Shown here piece after piece: positions 22,638 through 35,400 of a stretch of DNA of 64,000 bases. Source of the stretch: Carya illinoinensis (taxonomy: Eukaryota; Streptophyta; Magnoliopsida; Fagales; Juglandaceae); contig NC_056758.1 of assembly GCF_018687715.1 (NCBI RefSeq), positions 21,494,501-21,558,500 of the forward strand. The letters run 5' to 3'. The position numbers and the translations under genes were made by a program. The number at the start of each line of letters is the position of its first letter. The stretch's first letter is position 1. The notes below the pieces were generated by a model. That model saw only the letters and a list, made by a program, of their open reading frames with translations. It was not told where the DNA came from and did not search any database.

Positions 22638-23508
22638 CCCCTTTGGTTATGAGTCACTTTAATGAGTCATTGTATGTGCTGCACAAAAAAGAATGTTAGT
22701 GGAGAAAGACCTCACGCTCTCTATCTTACGTGTTTACACTCAAATAATAGCACTCCACTCGTGTTTCACACTTAATTGGCTTTTTCCCGATAATGATCTC
22801 ACACTCTCTTGCCTTTTACCTCAAGAGTTTTCCCACTCAAGTTCTTTCAGAACTAATTGAACTAAATCAAGACAATACAACCTTGTCTTATTCCAACTAG
22901 TAATTAGGTCCAAGAAACAAGAACAAGAGAAAACACTGAAAGAATAAAATGACACAAGACTCAAGGAAATGATACAAGGGAAAGAGTAATCACAAGACAA
23001 TATACCAACTATAATGATATATGCAGCCCCTTTGAAATAAAATAAAAATTTGGATTTTTTTTTTCAATTTTTTTTTCTTTTCTTTTCTTTTCCTTTCCTT
23101 TCTTTTCTTTTCTTTTCCTTTCTTTTCTTTTCCTTTCTTTTCTCACTATTTCAATCAAAAATACCAATATTCAATTGTAACAATCAAACAACTGAATTCA
23201 AACACATAAAAATTGGCAAGGAAATAGAAGAGAATCAATGAAACGACATTCCAAGGAATTGACAAACTTAAAGATGCAAGAAACCCAGAACTTTCCAACC
23301 CTATAGATGCTGCAAATTTTGGCAGCCCACAAACAAGCAATTTAGCCACCTAATGTTGATAAACATGAAACCAAAATGATAGAGTAATCTGGCAGCCCTA
23401 GGAAAAATGAATTTCTGCACTTTGTTTTTTTGCAACCCTAGAACAATGAAACCCTAGAACTAAAGATGCAATAGATAAAAGATAGAATTACACCTGATTG
23501 GAAAACTT
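22638..23508 (-). other. Retrotransposon 5' leader
   Basis: 871 bp between the primer site and the ORF start. I see no protein domain in it. It holds a long purine tract (annotated separately) and one AAACCCTA motif at 23449-23457. In an intact element this region would include the packaging signal and the start of gag; no specific signal can be identified here. Confidence 0.7.
23055..23143 (+). repeat. Polypyrimidine TTTTC/TTTCC microsatellite
   Basis: About 89 bp of nearly pure pyrimidine: a T run followed by repeated ttttc and tttcc units. On the coding (minus) strand of the element it is a purine tract within the 5' leader. The ORF it generates on the given strand (Phe/Ser-rich) is an artefact of low complexity. 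Confidence 0.9.
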
Positions 23509-23520
23509 GCTCTGATACCA
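23509..23520 (-). other. Primer binding site, initiator tRNA-Met
   Basis: The given strand reads gctctgatacca, the 3' end of plant initiator tRNA-Met including CCA. On the minus strand this is TGGTATCAGAGC, two bases after the CA that ends the 5' LTR. It sets the element's orientation and the inner LTR boundary at 23523. Confidence 0.93.
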
Positions 23521-23522
23521 AA

Positions 23523-24271
23523 TGATATGAACCCCAATAGACTTGCTTTGAGAACCAACAACAATACTGGAAAAACAACCCCAAGAAAGCCAATCTTAGG
23601 TATATGGATGGAGAATCTAGACCCGATGAGAACCCATTCAAAGAACCTAGATTATATCAAAATCTAGACCCATTGAAGAACCCGTCTCAAGAACCTAGAT
23701 TACAAAGGAAGAACGCCACAAAGGTTTTGATTTACTCTTGATAAGTTCAGAAGTTCAAGAAGAACAAGAAGAGATCACTCAACTCTCAATCACAATTTCA
23801 TATATTCTGCCTCTCAAATGAGGTTACAATTGGTTTAAATAGACAATCTCCAAAAACCCTAAGTACACAATGCGTCGGGTACTGTAGCGTGAACAGTGCC
23901 ATACGCCGCGCTACAGTAACTTCTGAAACCCTAGTAAGACATAAAATTATAACTTTCCAAATAAACCCTTGGCCAAAATACAAGGCCTTCCCCAAACCCT
24001 AGTTCATTAGAAATAAGACATGTGGGCTGGACATCCCCCAAGCCCAATTATTCTTGATTAATTCATTCGACTAAAAAAATAAGCCCTTTTAATGAAATCT
24101 AAGTCCATGGCGTTCAATAACAATAAGCACAAGTTGTGTCTTCCATAGCTTGGATCAAGTGGATCAAAACTGGTTCTCCTTCTTCCAAACCCATCATGAG
24201 TGTTGGGCTCTTGCTAGCTTGATCCCAATTGGATTGCACCAATTCTTGTATTGCTCCCTTCATCTTCGTGG
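23523..24271 (-). repeat. 5' LTR, truncated by 52 bp
   Basis: 749 bp aligned without gaps to 19618-20366 of the 3' LTR, with 15 substitutions. The inner end, next to the primer site, is intact (TGATATGAACC on the given strand). The outer end, which would be the 5' start of U3, is missing the 52 bp corresponding to 20367-20418. At 24271 the sequence passes straight into satellite. The usual TG outer terminus is therefore absent. Confidence 0.95.
23833..23842 (-). promoter_or_regulatory. Candidate TATA box of the 5' LTR
   Basis: On the minus strand the sequence is CTATTTAAAC, in an AT-rich part of the LTR. The equivalent site in the 3' LTR (19928-19937) reads CAATTTAAAC after one substitution. 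The call is by motif only; no transcription start can be read from the sequence. Confidence 0.3.
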
Positions 24272-27200
24272 GGTGGGATGCAAACGATGACATTTCGGAT
24301 GAGGAAATGGTGTAAATGACATGGGCTAGAGGCAGACTTGTCGCAATGCACAAGAAGGAGAACTTAGGTCGGATTGGCGGTGATTTCAGCATTATTCACA
24401 TGGCTTTTCTTTTGTTGACAGGTTTTGGATCCAACCTAAGCTTCTAAGTCAATCTTAGAATGATGAGAAACAACAAAGAAAGTAATAAGATCTGTATTAA
24501 AAATGTTACAAAGAACTAAAAATGAAATTAGGCCCAAAACATTGTTGAGGGATTACTAATCTTGTGTAAGTCAATTACTTTCCTTAATTCAACCTAAAAG
24601 GATAACCACGGGTAGATGGGGAACGTTAGAGTCGTGTGGCACTTGTTGGACCTGAGGGAAACTAAATGTATGGTTTATGTGGGCATCCAAATCGAGGAAT
24701 GGAACAGTAGATGAGTTTCCTTGTGTAAATTGGTCCAGTGGAAGAACTAAACTAGTATGGTCAAGGACGACGAAATTTTCCTTGTGAAAATGGTCTAAAA
24801 GGCTTCGGCTAGGGGCCAACTTGTCGCAAGGGCCATGAAGGATCACCTTGGTGCCGATTGGCGTTGATTCGAGCATTATCGACATGGAAGTGTGTCATGT
24901 CTTTGATAATGCCTAATCTTCTAATTCAATCTTAGAATGTTGGAAAACGACAAGAAAATCAATATGATCAGAATCAAAATAATGGTTATGAACAACAAAA
25001 AAGGAAATTAAACTCAAAACATTGTTGAGAGATGACTAAATCTTGTGCAACTCGATTATATCCTTTGATGCGGTACAACGGGAACCTTAGGGGAAATGTG
25101 GCACTTCTTGAAGTTGAGGAAACTAAAATGTAAGGTTCTTGTTGGCTTCAAATCGAAGAATGAAACAAAAGATTGGTTTCTTCTTGTAAATTCGTTCAAA
25201 GCCAAAACTAAACTAGTATGGTTGAGGTGGGGGTGCAAACGATGACATTTCGAATGTGAAAATGGTGTAAATGGCATGGGCTAGAGGCAGACTTGTCGCA
25301 ATGCACAAGAAGGAGACCTTAGGTCGGATTGGCGGTGATTTCAGCATTATTCGCATGGCTTTTCTTTTGTTGACAGGTTTTGGATCTAGCCTAAGCTTCT
25401 AAGTCAATCTTAGAATGATGAGAAACAACAAAGAAAGTAATAAGATCCGTATCAAAAATGTTACAAAGAACTAAAAAGGAAATTAGGCCCAAAACATTGT
25501 TGAGGGATTACTAATCTTGTGTAAGTCAATTACTTCCCTTAATTCAACCTAAAAGGATAACCACTGGTAGATGGGGAACGTTAGAGTCGTGTGGCACTTG
25601 TTGGACCTGAGGGAAACTAAATGTAAGGTTTATGTGGGCAACCAAATCGAGGAATGCAACAGTAGATGGGTTTCTTTGTGTAAATTGGTCCAGTGCAAGA
25701 ACTAAACTAGTATGGTCAAGGACGATGAAGTTTTCCTTGTGAAAATGGTCTAAAAGGCTTCAGCTAGGGGCCAACTTGTCGCAACAGCCATGAAGGATCC
25801 CCTTGGTGCCGATTGGTGGTGATTCGAGCATTATCGACATGGAAGTGTGTCATGTCTTTGATAAAGCCTAATCATCAAATTCAATCTTAGAATGTAGGAA
25901 AACGACAAGAAAATTAATATCATCAGAATGAAAAAAATGGTTACGAAGAACAAAAAAAGAAATTAAACTCAAAACATTGTTGAGGGGTGACTAAATCTTG
26001 TGCAACTCGATTACATCCTTTGAATCAAGCTAAAAGCTTAACGATGCGGTGGATGGGGAACCTTAGGGGAATGTGGCACTTCTTGAATTTGAGGAAACTA
26101 AAATGTAAGGTTTATGTTGGCTTCAAATCGAAGAGGGAAACAAAAGATTGGTTTATTGTTGTAAATTCGATCAATGCTAGAACTGAAATAGTATGGTTGT
26201 GGTGGGGTGCAAACGATGACATTTCGGATGAGGAAATGGTGTAAATGGCATGGGCTAGAGGCAGACTTGTCGCAATGCACAAGAAGGAGAACTGAGGTCG
26301 GATTGGCGGAGATTTCACCATTATTCGCATGCCTTTTCTTTTGTTGACAGGTTTTTGATCCAGCCTAAGCTTCTAAGTCAATCTTAGAATGATGAGAAAC
26401 AACAAAGAAAGTAATAAGATCCGTATCAAAAATGTTACAAAGAACTAAAAAGGAAATTAGGCCCAAAACATTGTTGAGGGATTACTAATCTTGTGTAAGT
26501 CAATTACTTCCCTTAATTCAACCTAAAAGGATAAGCACGGGTAGATGGGGAACGTTAGAGTCGTGTGGCACTTGTTGGACCTGAGGGAAACTAAATGTAT
26601 GGTTTATGTGGGCATCCAAATCGAGGAATGGAACAGTAGACGAGTTTCTTTGTGTAAATTGGTCCAGTGGAAGAACTAAACTAGTATGGTCAAGGACGAT
26701 GAAGTTTTCCTAGTGAAAATGGTCTAAAAGGCTTCAGTTAGGGGCCAACTTGTCGCAACAGCCATGAAGGATCGCCTTGATGCCGATTGGCAGTGATTCG
26801 AGCATTATCGACATGGAAGTGTGTCATGTCTTTGATAAAGCCTAATCATCAAATTCAATCTTAGAATGTAGGAAAACGACAAGAAAATTAATATGATCAG
26901 AATGAAAAAAATGGTTACGAAGAAGAAAAAAAGAAATTAAACTCAAAACAATGTTGAGGGATGACTAAATCTTGTGCAACTCGATTACATCCTTTGAATC
27001 AAGCTAAAAGCTTAACGATGCGGTGGATGGGGAACCTTAGGGGAATGTGGCACTTCTTGAATTTGAGGAAACTAAAATGTAAGGTTTATGTTGGCTTCAA
27101 ATCGAAGAGGGAAAAACAAAAGATTGGTTTTTTGTTGTAAATTCGATCAATGCTAGAACTGAAATAGTATGGTTGGGGTGGGGTGCAAACGATGACATTT

Positions 27201-29440
27201 CGGATGAGGAAATGGTGTAAATGGCATGGGCTAGAGGCAGACTTGTTGCAATGCACAAGAAGGAGAACTTAGGTCGGATTGGCGGTGATTTCAGCATTGT
27301 TCGCATGCCTTTTCTTTTGTTGACAGGTTTTGGATCCAGCCTAAGCTTCTAAGTCAATCTTAGAATGATGAGAAACAACAAAGAAAGTAATAAGATCCGT
27401 ATCAAAAATGTTACAAAGAACTAAAAAGGAAATTAGGCCCAAAACATTGTTGAGGGATTGCTAATCTTGTGTAAGTCAATTACTTCCCTTAATTCAACCT
27501 AAAAGGATAACCAGGGGTAGATGGGGAACGTTAGAGTCGTGTGGCACTTGTTGGACCTGAGGGAAACTAAATGTAAGGTTTACGTGGGCATCCAAATCGA
27601 GGAATGGAACAATAGACGGGTTTCTTTGTTTAAATTGGTCCAGTGGAAGAACTAAACTAGTATGGTCAAGGACAATGAAGTTTTCCTCGTCAAAATGGTC
27701 TAAAAGGATTCGGCTAGAGGCCAACTTCTCACAACCGCCATGAAGGATCGCCTTGGTGCCGATTGGTGGTGATTCGAGCATTATCGACATGGAAGTGTGA
27801 CATGTCTCTGATAATGTCTAAATCTTCTAATTCATTCTTAGAATGTTGGAAAACGACAAGAAAATTAATATGATCAGAATGAAAAAAATGGTTACGAGAA
27901 GAAAAAAAGAAATTAAACTCAAAACATTGTTGAGAGATGACTAAATCTTGTGTAACTCGATTACACCCTTTGAATCAAGCTAAAAGCTTAACGATGCGGT
28001 GGTTGGGGAACCTTAGGGGAATGTGGCACTTCTTGAATTTGAGGAAACTAAAATGTATGGTTTATGTTGGCTTCAAATCGAAGAGGGAAACAAAAGATTG
28101 GTTTCTTGTTGTAAATTCGATCAATGCCAGAACTGAACTAGTATGGTTGGGGTGGGGTGCAAACGATGACATTTCGGATGAGGAAATGGTGTAAATGGCA
28201 TGGGCTAGAGGCGGACATGTCGCAATGCACAAGAAGGAGAACTTTGGTCGGATTGGCGGTGATTTCAGCATTATTCGTATTGCTTTTCTTTTATTGACAG
28301 GTTTTAGATCCAGCCAAAGCTTCAAAGTCAATCTAAGAATGATGAGAAACAACAAAGAAAGTAATAAGATCCGTATCAAAAATGTTACAAAGAACTAAAA
28401 AGGAAATTAGGCCCAAAACATTGTTGAGGGATTACTAATCTTGTGTAAGTCAATTACTTCCCTTAATTCAACCTAAAAGGATAACCACTGGTAGATGGGG
28501 AACGTTCGAGTCGTGTGGCACTTGTTGGACCTGAGGGAAACTAAATGTAAGGTTTATGTGGGCATCCAAATCGAGGAATGCAACAGTAGACGGGTTTCTT
28601 TGTGTAAATTGGTCCAGTGCAAGAACTAAACTAGTATGGTCAAGGGCGATGAAGTTTTCCTTGTGAAAATGGTCTAAAAGGCTTCAGCTAGGGGCCAACT
28701 TGTCCCAACAGCCATGAAGGATCGCCTTGGTGCCGATTGGTGGTGATTCGAGCATTATCGACATGGAAGTGTGTCATGTCTTTGATAAAGCCTAATCATC
28801 AAATTCAATCTTAGAATGTAGGAAAACGACAAGAAAATTAATATGATCAGAATGAAAAAAATGGTTACGAAGAACAAAAAAGGAAATTAAACTCAAAACA
28901 TTGTTGAGGGGTGACTAAATCTTGTGCAACTCGATTACATCCTTTGAATCAAGCTAAAAGCTTAACGATGCGGTGGATGGGGAACCTTAGGGGAATGTGG
29001 CACTTCTTGAATTTGAGGAAACTAAAATGTATGGTTTATGTTGGCTTCAAATCGAAGAGGGAAACAAAAGATTGGTTTCTTGTTGTAAATTCGATCAATG
29101 CCAGAACTGAACTAGTATGGTTGGGGTGGGGTGCAAACGATGACATTTCGGATGAGGAAATGGTGTAAATGGCATGGGCTAGAGGCGGACATGTCGCAAT
29201 GCACAAGAAGGAGAACATTGGTCGGATTGGCGGTGATTTCAGCATTATTCGCAAGGCTTTTCTTTTGTTGACAGGTTTTAGATCTAGCCAAAGCTTCAAA
29301 GTCAATCTTAGAATGATGAGAAAAAACAAACATAGTAATAAGATCCATATAAAAAATGTTGCAAAGAACTAAAAAGGAAATTAGGCCCAAAACATTGTTG
29401 CGGGATTACTAATCTTGTGTAAGTCAATTACTTACCTTAA
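24272..29440 (+). repeat. Satellite array, subfamily L (right segment)
   Basis: The satellite resumes inside an A half, at about offset 225 of the unit. A starts follow at 25020, 25975, 26949, 27925 and 28899. The units carry the L-type 10-bp deletion in the B half (caaggacgatg or a close variant near 24764, 25722, 26692, 27670 and 28642). The unit starting at 25020 is only 955 bp because about 20 bp (aatcaagctaaaagcttaac) are missing at about 25067. The unit starting at 28899 has an L-type A half and an R-type B half, so the change of subfamily lies at about 29400-29480. Confidence 0.93.
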
Positions 29441-32400
29441 TTCAACCTAAAACTATAACCACGGGAAGATGGAGAGCGTTAGAGGCGTGTGGCACTTGTT
29501 GGACTTGAGGGAAACTAAATGTAAGGTTTATGTGGGCATCCAAAGCGAGGAATGAAAGAATAGACGGGTTTCATTGTGTAAATTGGACCAGTGCAAGAAC
29601 TAAACAAGTATGGTCAAGGTGGGGTGTAAACGATTAAATTTTCCTTATGAAAATGGTCTTAAAGGCTTCGCGTCTTGGCCAACTTGTTGCAACGGCCATG
29701 AAGGATCGCCTTGGTGCCGATTCACGCTGATTTGAGCATTATCGACATGGAAGTGTGTCATGTCTTTGAAAAAGCCTAATCATCAAATTCAATCTTAGAA
29801 TGTTGGAAAATGACAAGAAAATCAATATGATCGAAATGAAAAAAATGGTTACAAAGAACAAAAAAGGAGGTTAAACTCAAAACATTGTTGAGAGATGAGT
29901 AAATCTTGGCCGTTGCAAGACGATTACATCCTTTGAATCAAGCTAAAAGCTTAACGATGCGGTAGATGGGGAAGCTTAGGGGAATGTGGCACTTCTTGAA
30001 GTTGAGGAAACTAAATTGTAAGGTTTATGTTTGCTTCAAATGGAAGAATGAAACAAAAGATTGGTTTCTTGTTTTAAATTCGTTTAATGCCAGAACTGAA
30101 CTAGTTTGGTAAAGGGGGGTTCAAACGATGACATTACCGATGAGGAAATGGTGTGAATGGCATGGGCTAGGGGCGGACTTGTCGCAATGCACAAGAAGGA
30201 GAACTTAGGTAGGATTGGCGGTGATTTCAGTATTGTTCACATGGCCTTTCTTTTATTGACAGGTTTTGGATCCAGCCTAATCTTCTAAGTCAATCTTAGA
30301 ATGATGAGAAACAACAAATAAAGTAATAAGATCCGTATAAAAAATGTAATAAAGAACTAAAAAGAAAATTAGGCCCAAAACATTGTTGAGAGATTACCAA
30401 TATCGTGTAAGTCAATTACTTCCCTTAATTCAACCTAAAAGGATAACCACGGGTAGATGGGGAAATTAGAGGCGTGTGGCACTTGTTGGACTTGAGGGAA
30501 ACTAAATCTAAGGTTTATGTGTGCATCCAAATCGAGGAATGTATCAATAGACGGGTTTCCTTGTGTAAATTGTTCCAGTGCAAGAACTAAACAAGTAAGG
30601 TCAAGGTGGGGTGTAAACGATGAAATTTTCAGTGTGAAAATGCTCTAAAAGGCTTCGGCTAGGGGCCAACTTGTCACAACGGCCATCAAGGATCGCCTTG
30701 GTGCCGATTGGCAGTGATTCGAGCATTATCGACATGCAAGTCTGTCATGTCTTTGATAAAGCCTAATAATCAAATTCAATCTTAGAATGTTGGAAAACGA
30801 CAAGAAAATAAACATGATCAGAATGAAAAAAATGGTTACAAAGAACAAAAAAGGAGGTTAAACTCAAAACATTGTTGAGAGATGACTAAATCTTGTGCAA
30901 CTCGATTACACCCTTTGAATCAAGCTGAAAGCTTAACGATGCGGTAGATGGGGAACCTTAGGGGAATGTGGCACTTCTTGAAGTTGAGGAAACTAAATTG
31001 TAAGGTTTATGTTTGCTTCAAATCGAAGAATGAAGCAAAAGATTGGTTTCTTGTTGTAAATTCGTTCAATGCCAGAACTGAACTAGTATGGTAGAGGTGG
31101 GGTGCAAACGATGACATTACGGATGAGGAAATGGTGTGAATGGCATGGGCTAGAGGCGGACTTGTTGCAATGCACAAGTAGGAGAACTTAGGTCGGATTG
31201 GCGGTGATTTCAGCATTATTCACATGGCCTTTCTTTTATTGACAGGTTTTGCATCCAGACTAATCTTCTAGGTCAATCTTAGGATGATGAGAAACAACAA
31301 AGAAAGTAATAGATCCATATAAAAAATGTTATAAAGAACTAAAAAGAAAATTAGGCCCAAAACATTGTTGAGAGATTACTAATCTCGTGTAAGTCAATTA
31401 CTTCCCTTAATTCAACCTAAAAGGATAACCATGGGTAGATGGGGAACGTAGAGGCGTGTGGCACTTGTTGGACCTGAGGGAAACTAAATCTAAGGTTTAT
31501 GTGGGCATCCAAATCGAGGAATGAAAGAATAGACAGGTTTCCTTGTGTAAATTGGTCTAGTGCAAGAATTAAACAAGTATGGTCAAGGTGGGGTGTAAAT
31601 GATGAAATTTTCCTTTTGACAATGGTCTAAAAGGCTTTAGGTAGCGGCCAACTTGTCGCAATAGCCATGAAGGATCGCCTTGGTGCCGATTCGCAGTGAT
31701 TCGAGCATTATCGACATGGAAGTGTGTCATGTCTTTGATAAAGCCTACTCGTCAAATTCAATCTTAGAATGTTGAAAAACGACAAGAAAATCAATATGAT
31801 CAGAATGAGAAAAATGGTTACGAACAACAAAAAAGGAAATTAAAATCAAAACATTGTTGAGAGATGACTAAATCTTGTGCAACTCTATTACATCCTTTGA
31901 ATGAAGCTAAAAGCTTAACGATGCGGTAGATGGGGGGAACCTTAGGGGAATGTGGCACGTCTTGAAGTTGAGGAAACTAAATTGTAAGGTTTATGTTTCC
32001 TTCAACTCGAAGAATGAAACAAAATATTGGTTTCTTGCTGTAAATTCGTTCAATGCCAGAACTGAACTAATACGGTTGAGGTGGGGTGCAAACGATGACA
32101 TTCCGGATGAGGAAATGGTGTGAATGGCATGGGCTTGGGGTGAACTTGTCGCAATGCACAAGAAGGAGAACTTAGCTCGGATTGGCGGTGATTTCAGCAT
32201 TATTCCCATGGCCTTTCTTTTATTGAGTGGTTTTGGATCCAGCCTAATCTTCTAAGTCAATCTTAGAATGATGAGAAACAACAAAGAAAGTAATAAGATC
32301 CGTATCAAAAATGTTATAAAGAACTAAAAAGAAAATTACGCCCAAAACATTGTTGAGAGATTACTAATCTTGTGTAAGTCAATTACTTCCCTTAATTCAA

Positions 32401-35400
32401 CCTAAAAGGATAAGCACGGGTAGATGGGGAACGTTAGAGGCGTGTGGCACTTATTGGACCTGAGGGAAACTAAATGTAAGGTTTATGTGGGCATCCAAAG
32501 TGAGGAATGAAAGAATAGACGGTTTTCCTTGTGTAAATTGGTCCAGTGCAAGAACTAAACAAGTATGGTCAAGGTGAGGTGTAAACGATGAAATTTTCCA
32601 GATGAAAATGGTCTAAAACGGTTCGGCTAGGGGCCAACTTGTCGCAACGGCTATGAAGGATCGCCTTGGTGCCGATTGGCAGTGATTCGAGCATTATCGA
32701 CATGGGAGTGTGTCATGTCTTTGATAAAGCCTAATCATCAAATTCAAACTTAGAATGTTGGAAAACGACAAGAAAATCAATATGATCAGAATGAAAAAAA
32801 TGGTTATGAAGAACAAAAAAGGAAATTAAACTCAAAACATTGTTGAGAGATGACTAAATTTTGTGCAACTCGATTACATCCTTTGAATCAAGCTAAAAGC
32901 TTAATGATGCGGTAGATGGGGGGAACCTTACGGGAATGTGGCACTTCTTGAAGTTGAGGAAACTAAATTGTAAGGTTTATGTTTCCTTCAACTCGAAGAA
33001 TGAAACAAACGATTGGTTTCTTGTTGTAAATTCGTTCAAAGCCAGAACTGAACTAGTACGGTTGAGGTGGGGTGCAAACGATGACATTCCGAATGAGGAA
33101 ATGGTGTGAATGGCATGGGCTTGGGGTGGACTTGTCGCAATGCACAAGAAGGAGAACCTGGCTCGGATTGGCAGTGATTTCAGCATTTTTCACATGGCCT
33201 TTCTCTTATTGAGTGGTTTTCGATCCAGCCTAAGCTTCTAAGTCAATCTTAGAATGATGAGAAACAACAAAGAAAGTAATAAGATCCGTATAAAAAATGT
33301 TATAAAGAACTAAAAAGAAAATTAGGCCCAATACATTGTTGAGAGATTACTAATCTTGTGTAAGTCAATTACTTCCCTTAATTCAACCTAAAAGGATAAG
33401 CACGGGTAGATGGGGAACGTTAGAGGCGTGTGGCACTTGTTGGACCTGAGGGAAACTAAATGTAAGGTTTATGTGGGCATCCAAATCGAGGAATGAATCA
33501 ATAGACGGGTTTCCTTGTGTAAATTGTTCCAGTGCAAGAACTAGACAAGTAAGGTCAAGGTGGGGTGTAAACGATGAAATTTTCATTGTGAAAATGCTCT
33601 AAAAGGCTTCGGCTAGGGGCCAACTTGTTGCGACAGCCATGAAGGATCACGTCGGTGCCGATTCGCGGTGATTTGAGCATTATCGACATGGAACTGTGTC
33701 ATGTCTTTGATAATGCCTAATCTTCTAATTCAATCTTAGAATGTTTGAAAACGACAAGAAAATCAATATGATCATAATGAAAATAATGGTTACGAACAAC
33801 AAAAGAGGAAATTAAACTCAGAACATTGTTGAGAGATGACTAAATCTTGTGCAACTCGATTACATCCTTTGAATCAAACTAAAAGCTTAACCATGCGGAA
33901 GATGGGGAACCCTAGGAGAATGTGGCACTTCTTCAATTTGAGGAAACTAAAATGTGAGGTTTATGTTTGCTTCAACTCGAAGAATGAAACAAAAGATTGG
34001 TATCTTGTTGTAAATTCATTCAATGCCAGAACTGAACTAGTATGGTAGAGGTGGGGTGCAAACGATGACATTACCAATGAGGAAATGGTGTGAATGGCTT
34101 GGGCTAGGGGCGGACTTGTCGCAATGCACAAGAAGGAGAACTTAGGTAGGATTTGCAGTGAGTTCAGCATTATTCACATGGCCTTTCTTTGATTGACAGG
34201 TTTTGGATCCAGCCCAATCTTCTAAGTCAATCTTAGGATGATGAGAAACAACAAAGAAAGTAATAGATCCATATAAAAAATGTTATAAAGAACTAAAAGG
34301 AAAATTAGGCCCAAAACATTGTTGAGAGATTACTAATCTTGTGTAAGTCAATTACTTCCCTTAATTCAATCTAAAAGGATAACCACGGGTAGATGGCGAA
34401 CGTTAGAGGCGTGTGGCACTTATTGGACCTGAGGGAAACTAAATCGAAGGTTTATGTGGGCATCCAAAGCGAGGAATGAAAGAATAGATGGGTTTCATTG
34501 TGTAAATTGGACCAGTGCAAGAACTAAACAAGTATGGTCGAGGTGGGGCGTAAACGATTAAATTTTCCTTATGAAAATGGTCTAAAAGGCTTCGCATAGG
34601 GGCCAACTTGTTGCAACGGCCATGAAGGATCGCCTTGGTGCCGATTCACGCTGATTTGAGCATTATCGACATGGAAGTGTGTCATGTCTTTGAAAAAGCC
34701 TAATCATCAAATTCAATCTTAGAATGTTGGAAAATGACAAGAAAATCAATATGATCGAAATGAAAAAAATGGTTACGAAGAACAAAAAAGGAGGTTAAAC
34801 TCAAAACATTGTTGAGAGATGACTAAATCTTGTGCAACTCGATTACATCCTTTGAATCAAGCTAAAAGCTTAACGATGCGGTAGATGGGGAAGCTTAGGG
34901 GAATGTGGCACTTCTTGAAGTTGAGGAAACTAAATTGTAAGGTTTATGTTTGCTTAAAATCGAAGAATGAAGCAAAAGATTGGTTTCTTGGTGTAAATTC
35001 GTTCAATGCCAGAACTGAATTAGTATGGTAGAGGTGGGGTGCAAACGATGGCATTACGGATGAGGAAATGGTGTGAATGGCATGGGCTAGGGGCGGACTT
35101 GTTGCAATGCACAAGAAGGAGAACTTAGGTCGGATTGGCGGTGATTTCAGCATTATTCACATGGCCTTTCTTTTATTGACAGGTTTTGGATCCAGTCTAA
35201 TCTTCTAGGCCAATCTTAGGATGATGAAAAACAAAAAAGAAAGTAATAGATCCGTATAAAAAATGTTATAAAGAACTAAAAAGAAAATTAGGCCCAAAAC
35301 ATTGTTGAGAGATTACTAATCTCGTGTAAGTCAATTACTTCCCTTAATTCAACCTAAAAGGATAACCACGGGTAGATGGGGAACGTAGAGGCGTGTGGCA

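Larger units (their letters stand above)
19618..24271 (-). mobile_element. Non-autonomous Ty3/gypsy LTR retrotransposon
   Basis: A 4654-bp element inserted in the satellite in minus orientation. The 3' LTR is complete (801 bp) and the 5' LTR is truncated (749 bp). Between them, in element order, are a tRNA-Met primer site, a leader, one long ORF with protease and fragments of RT, RNase H and integrase, and a polypurine tract. The order protease-RT-RNaseH-integrase is that of Ty3/gypsy (Metaviridae). Gag capsid, the RT catalytic core and the integrase catalytic core are missing, so any movement would need proteins from a related intact element. The LTRs differ at 15 of 749 sites (2.0%), all substitutions by my count. 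The left flank ends in tgagg; the right flank is not the expected continuation of the satellite, so no target-site duplication is visible. Confidence 0.96.

Noticed and set aside
23050..23241. 63-codon Phe/Ser-rich plus-strand ORF
   Set aside because: Low-complexity translation of the TTTTC microsatellite.
23155..23349. 64-codon minus-strand ORF in the retroelement leader
   Set aside because: No gag-like features and no similarity I recognise; treated as chance in non-coding leader.
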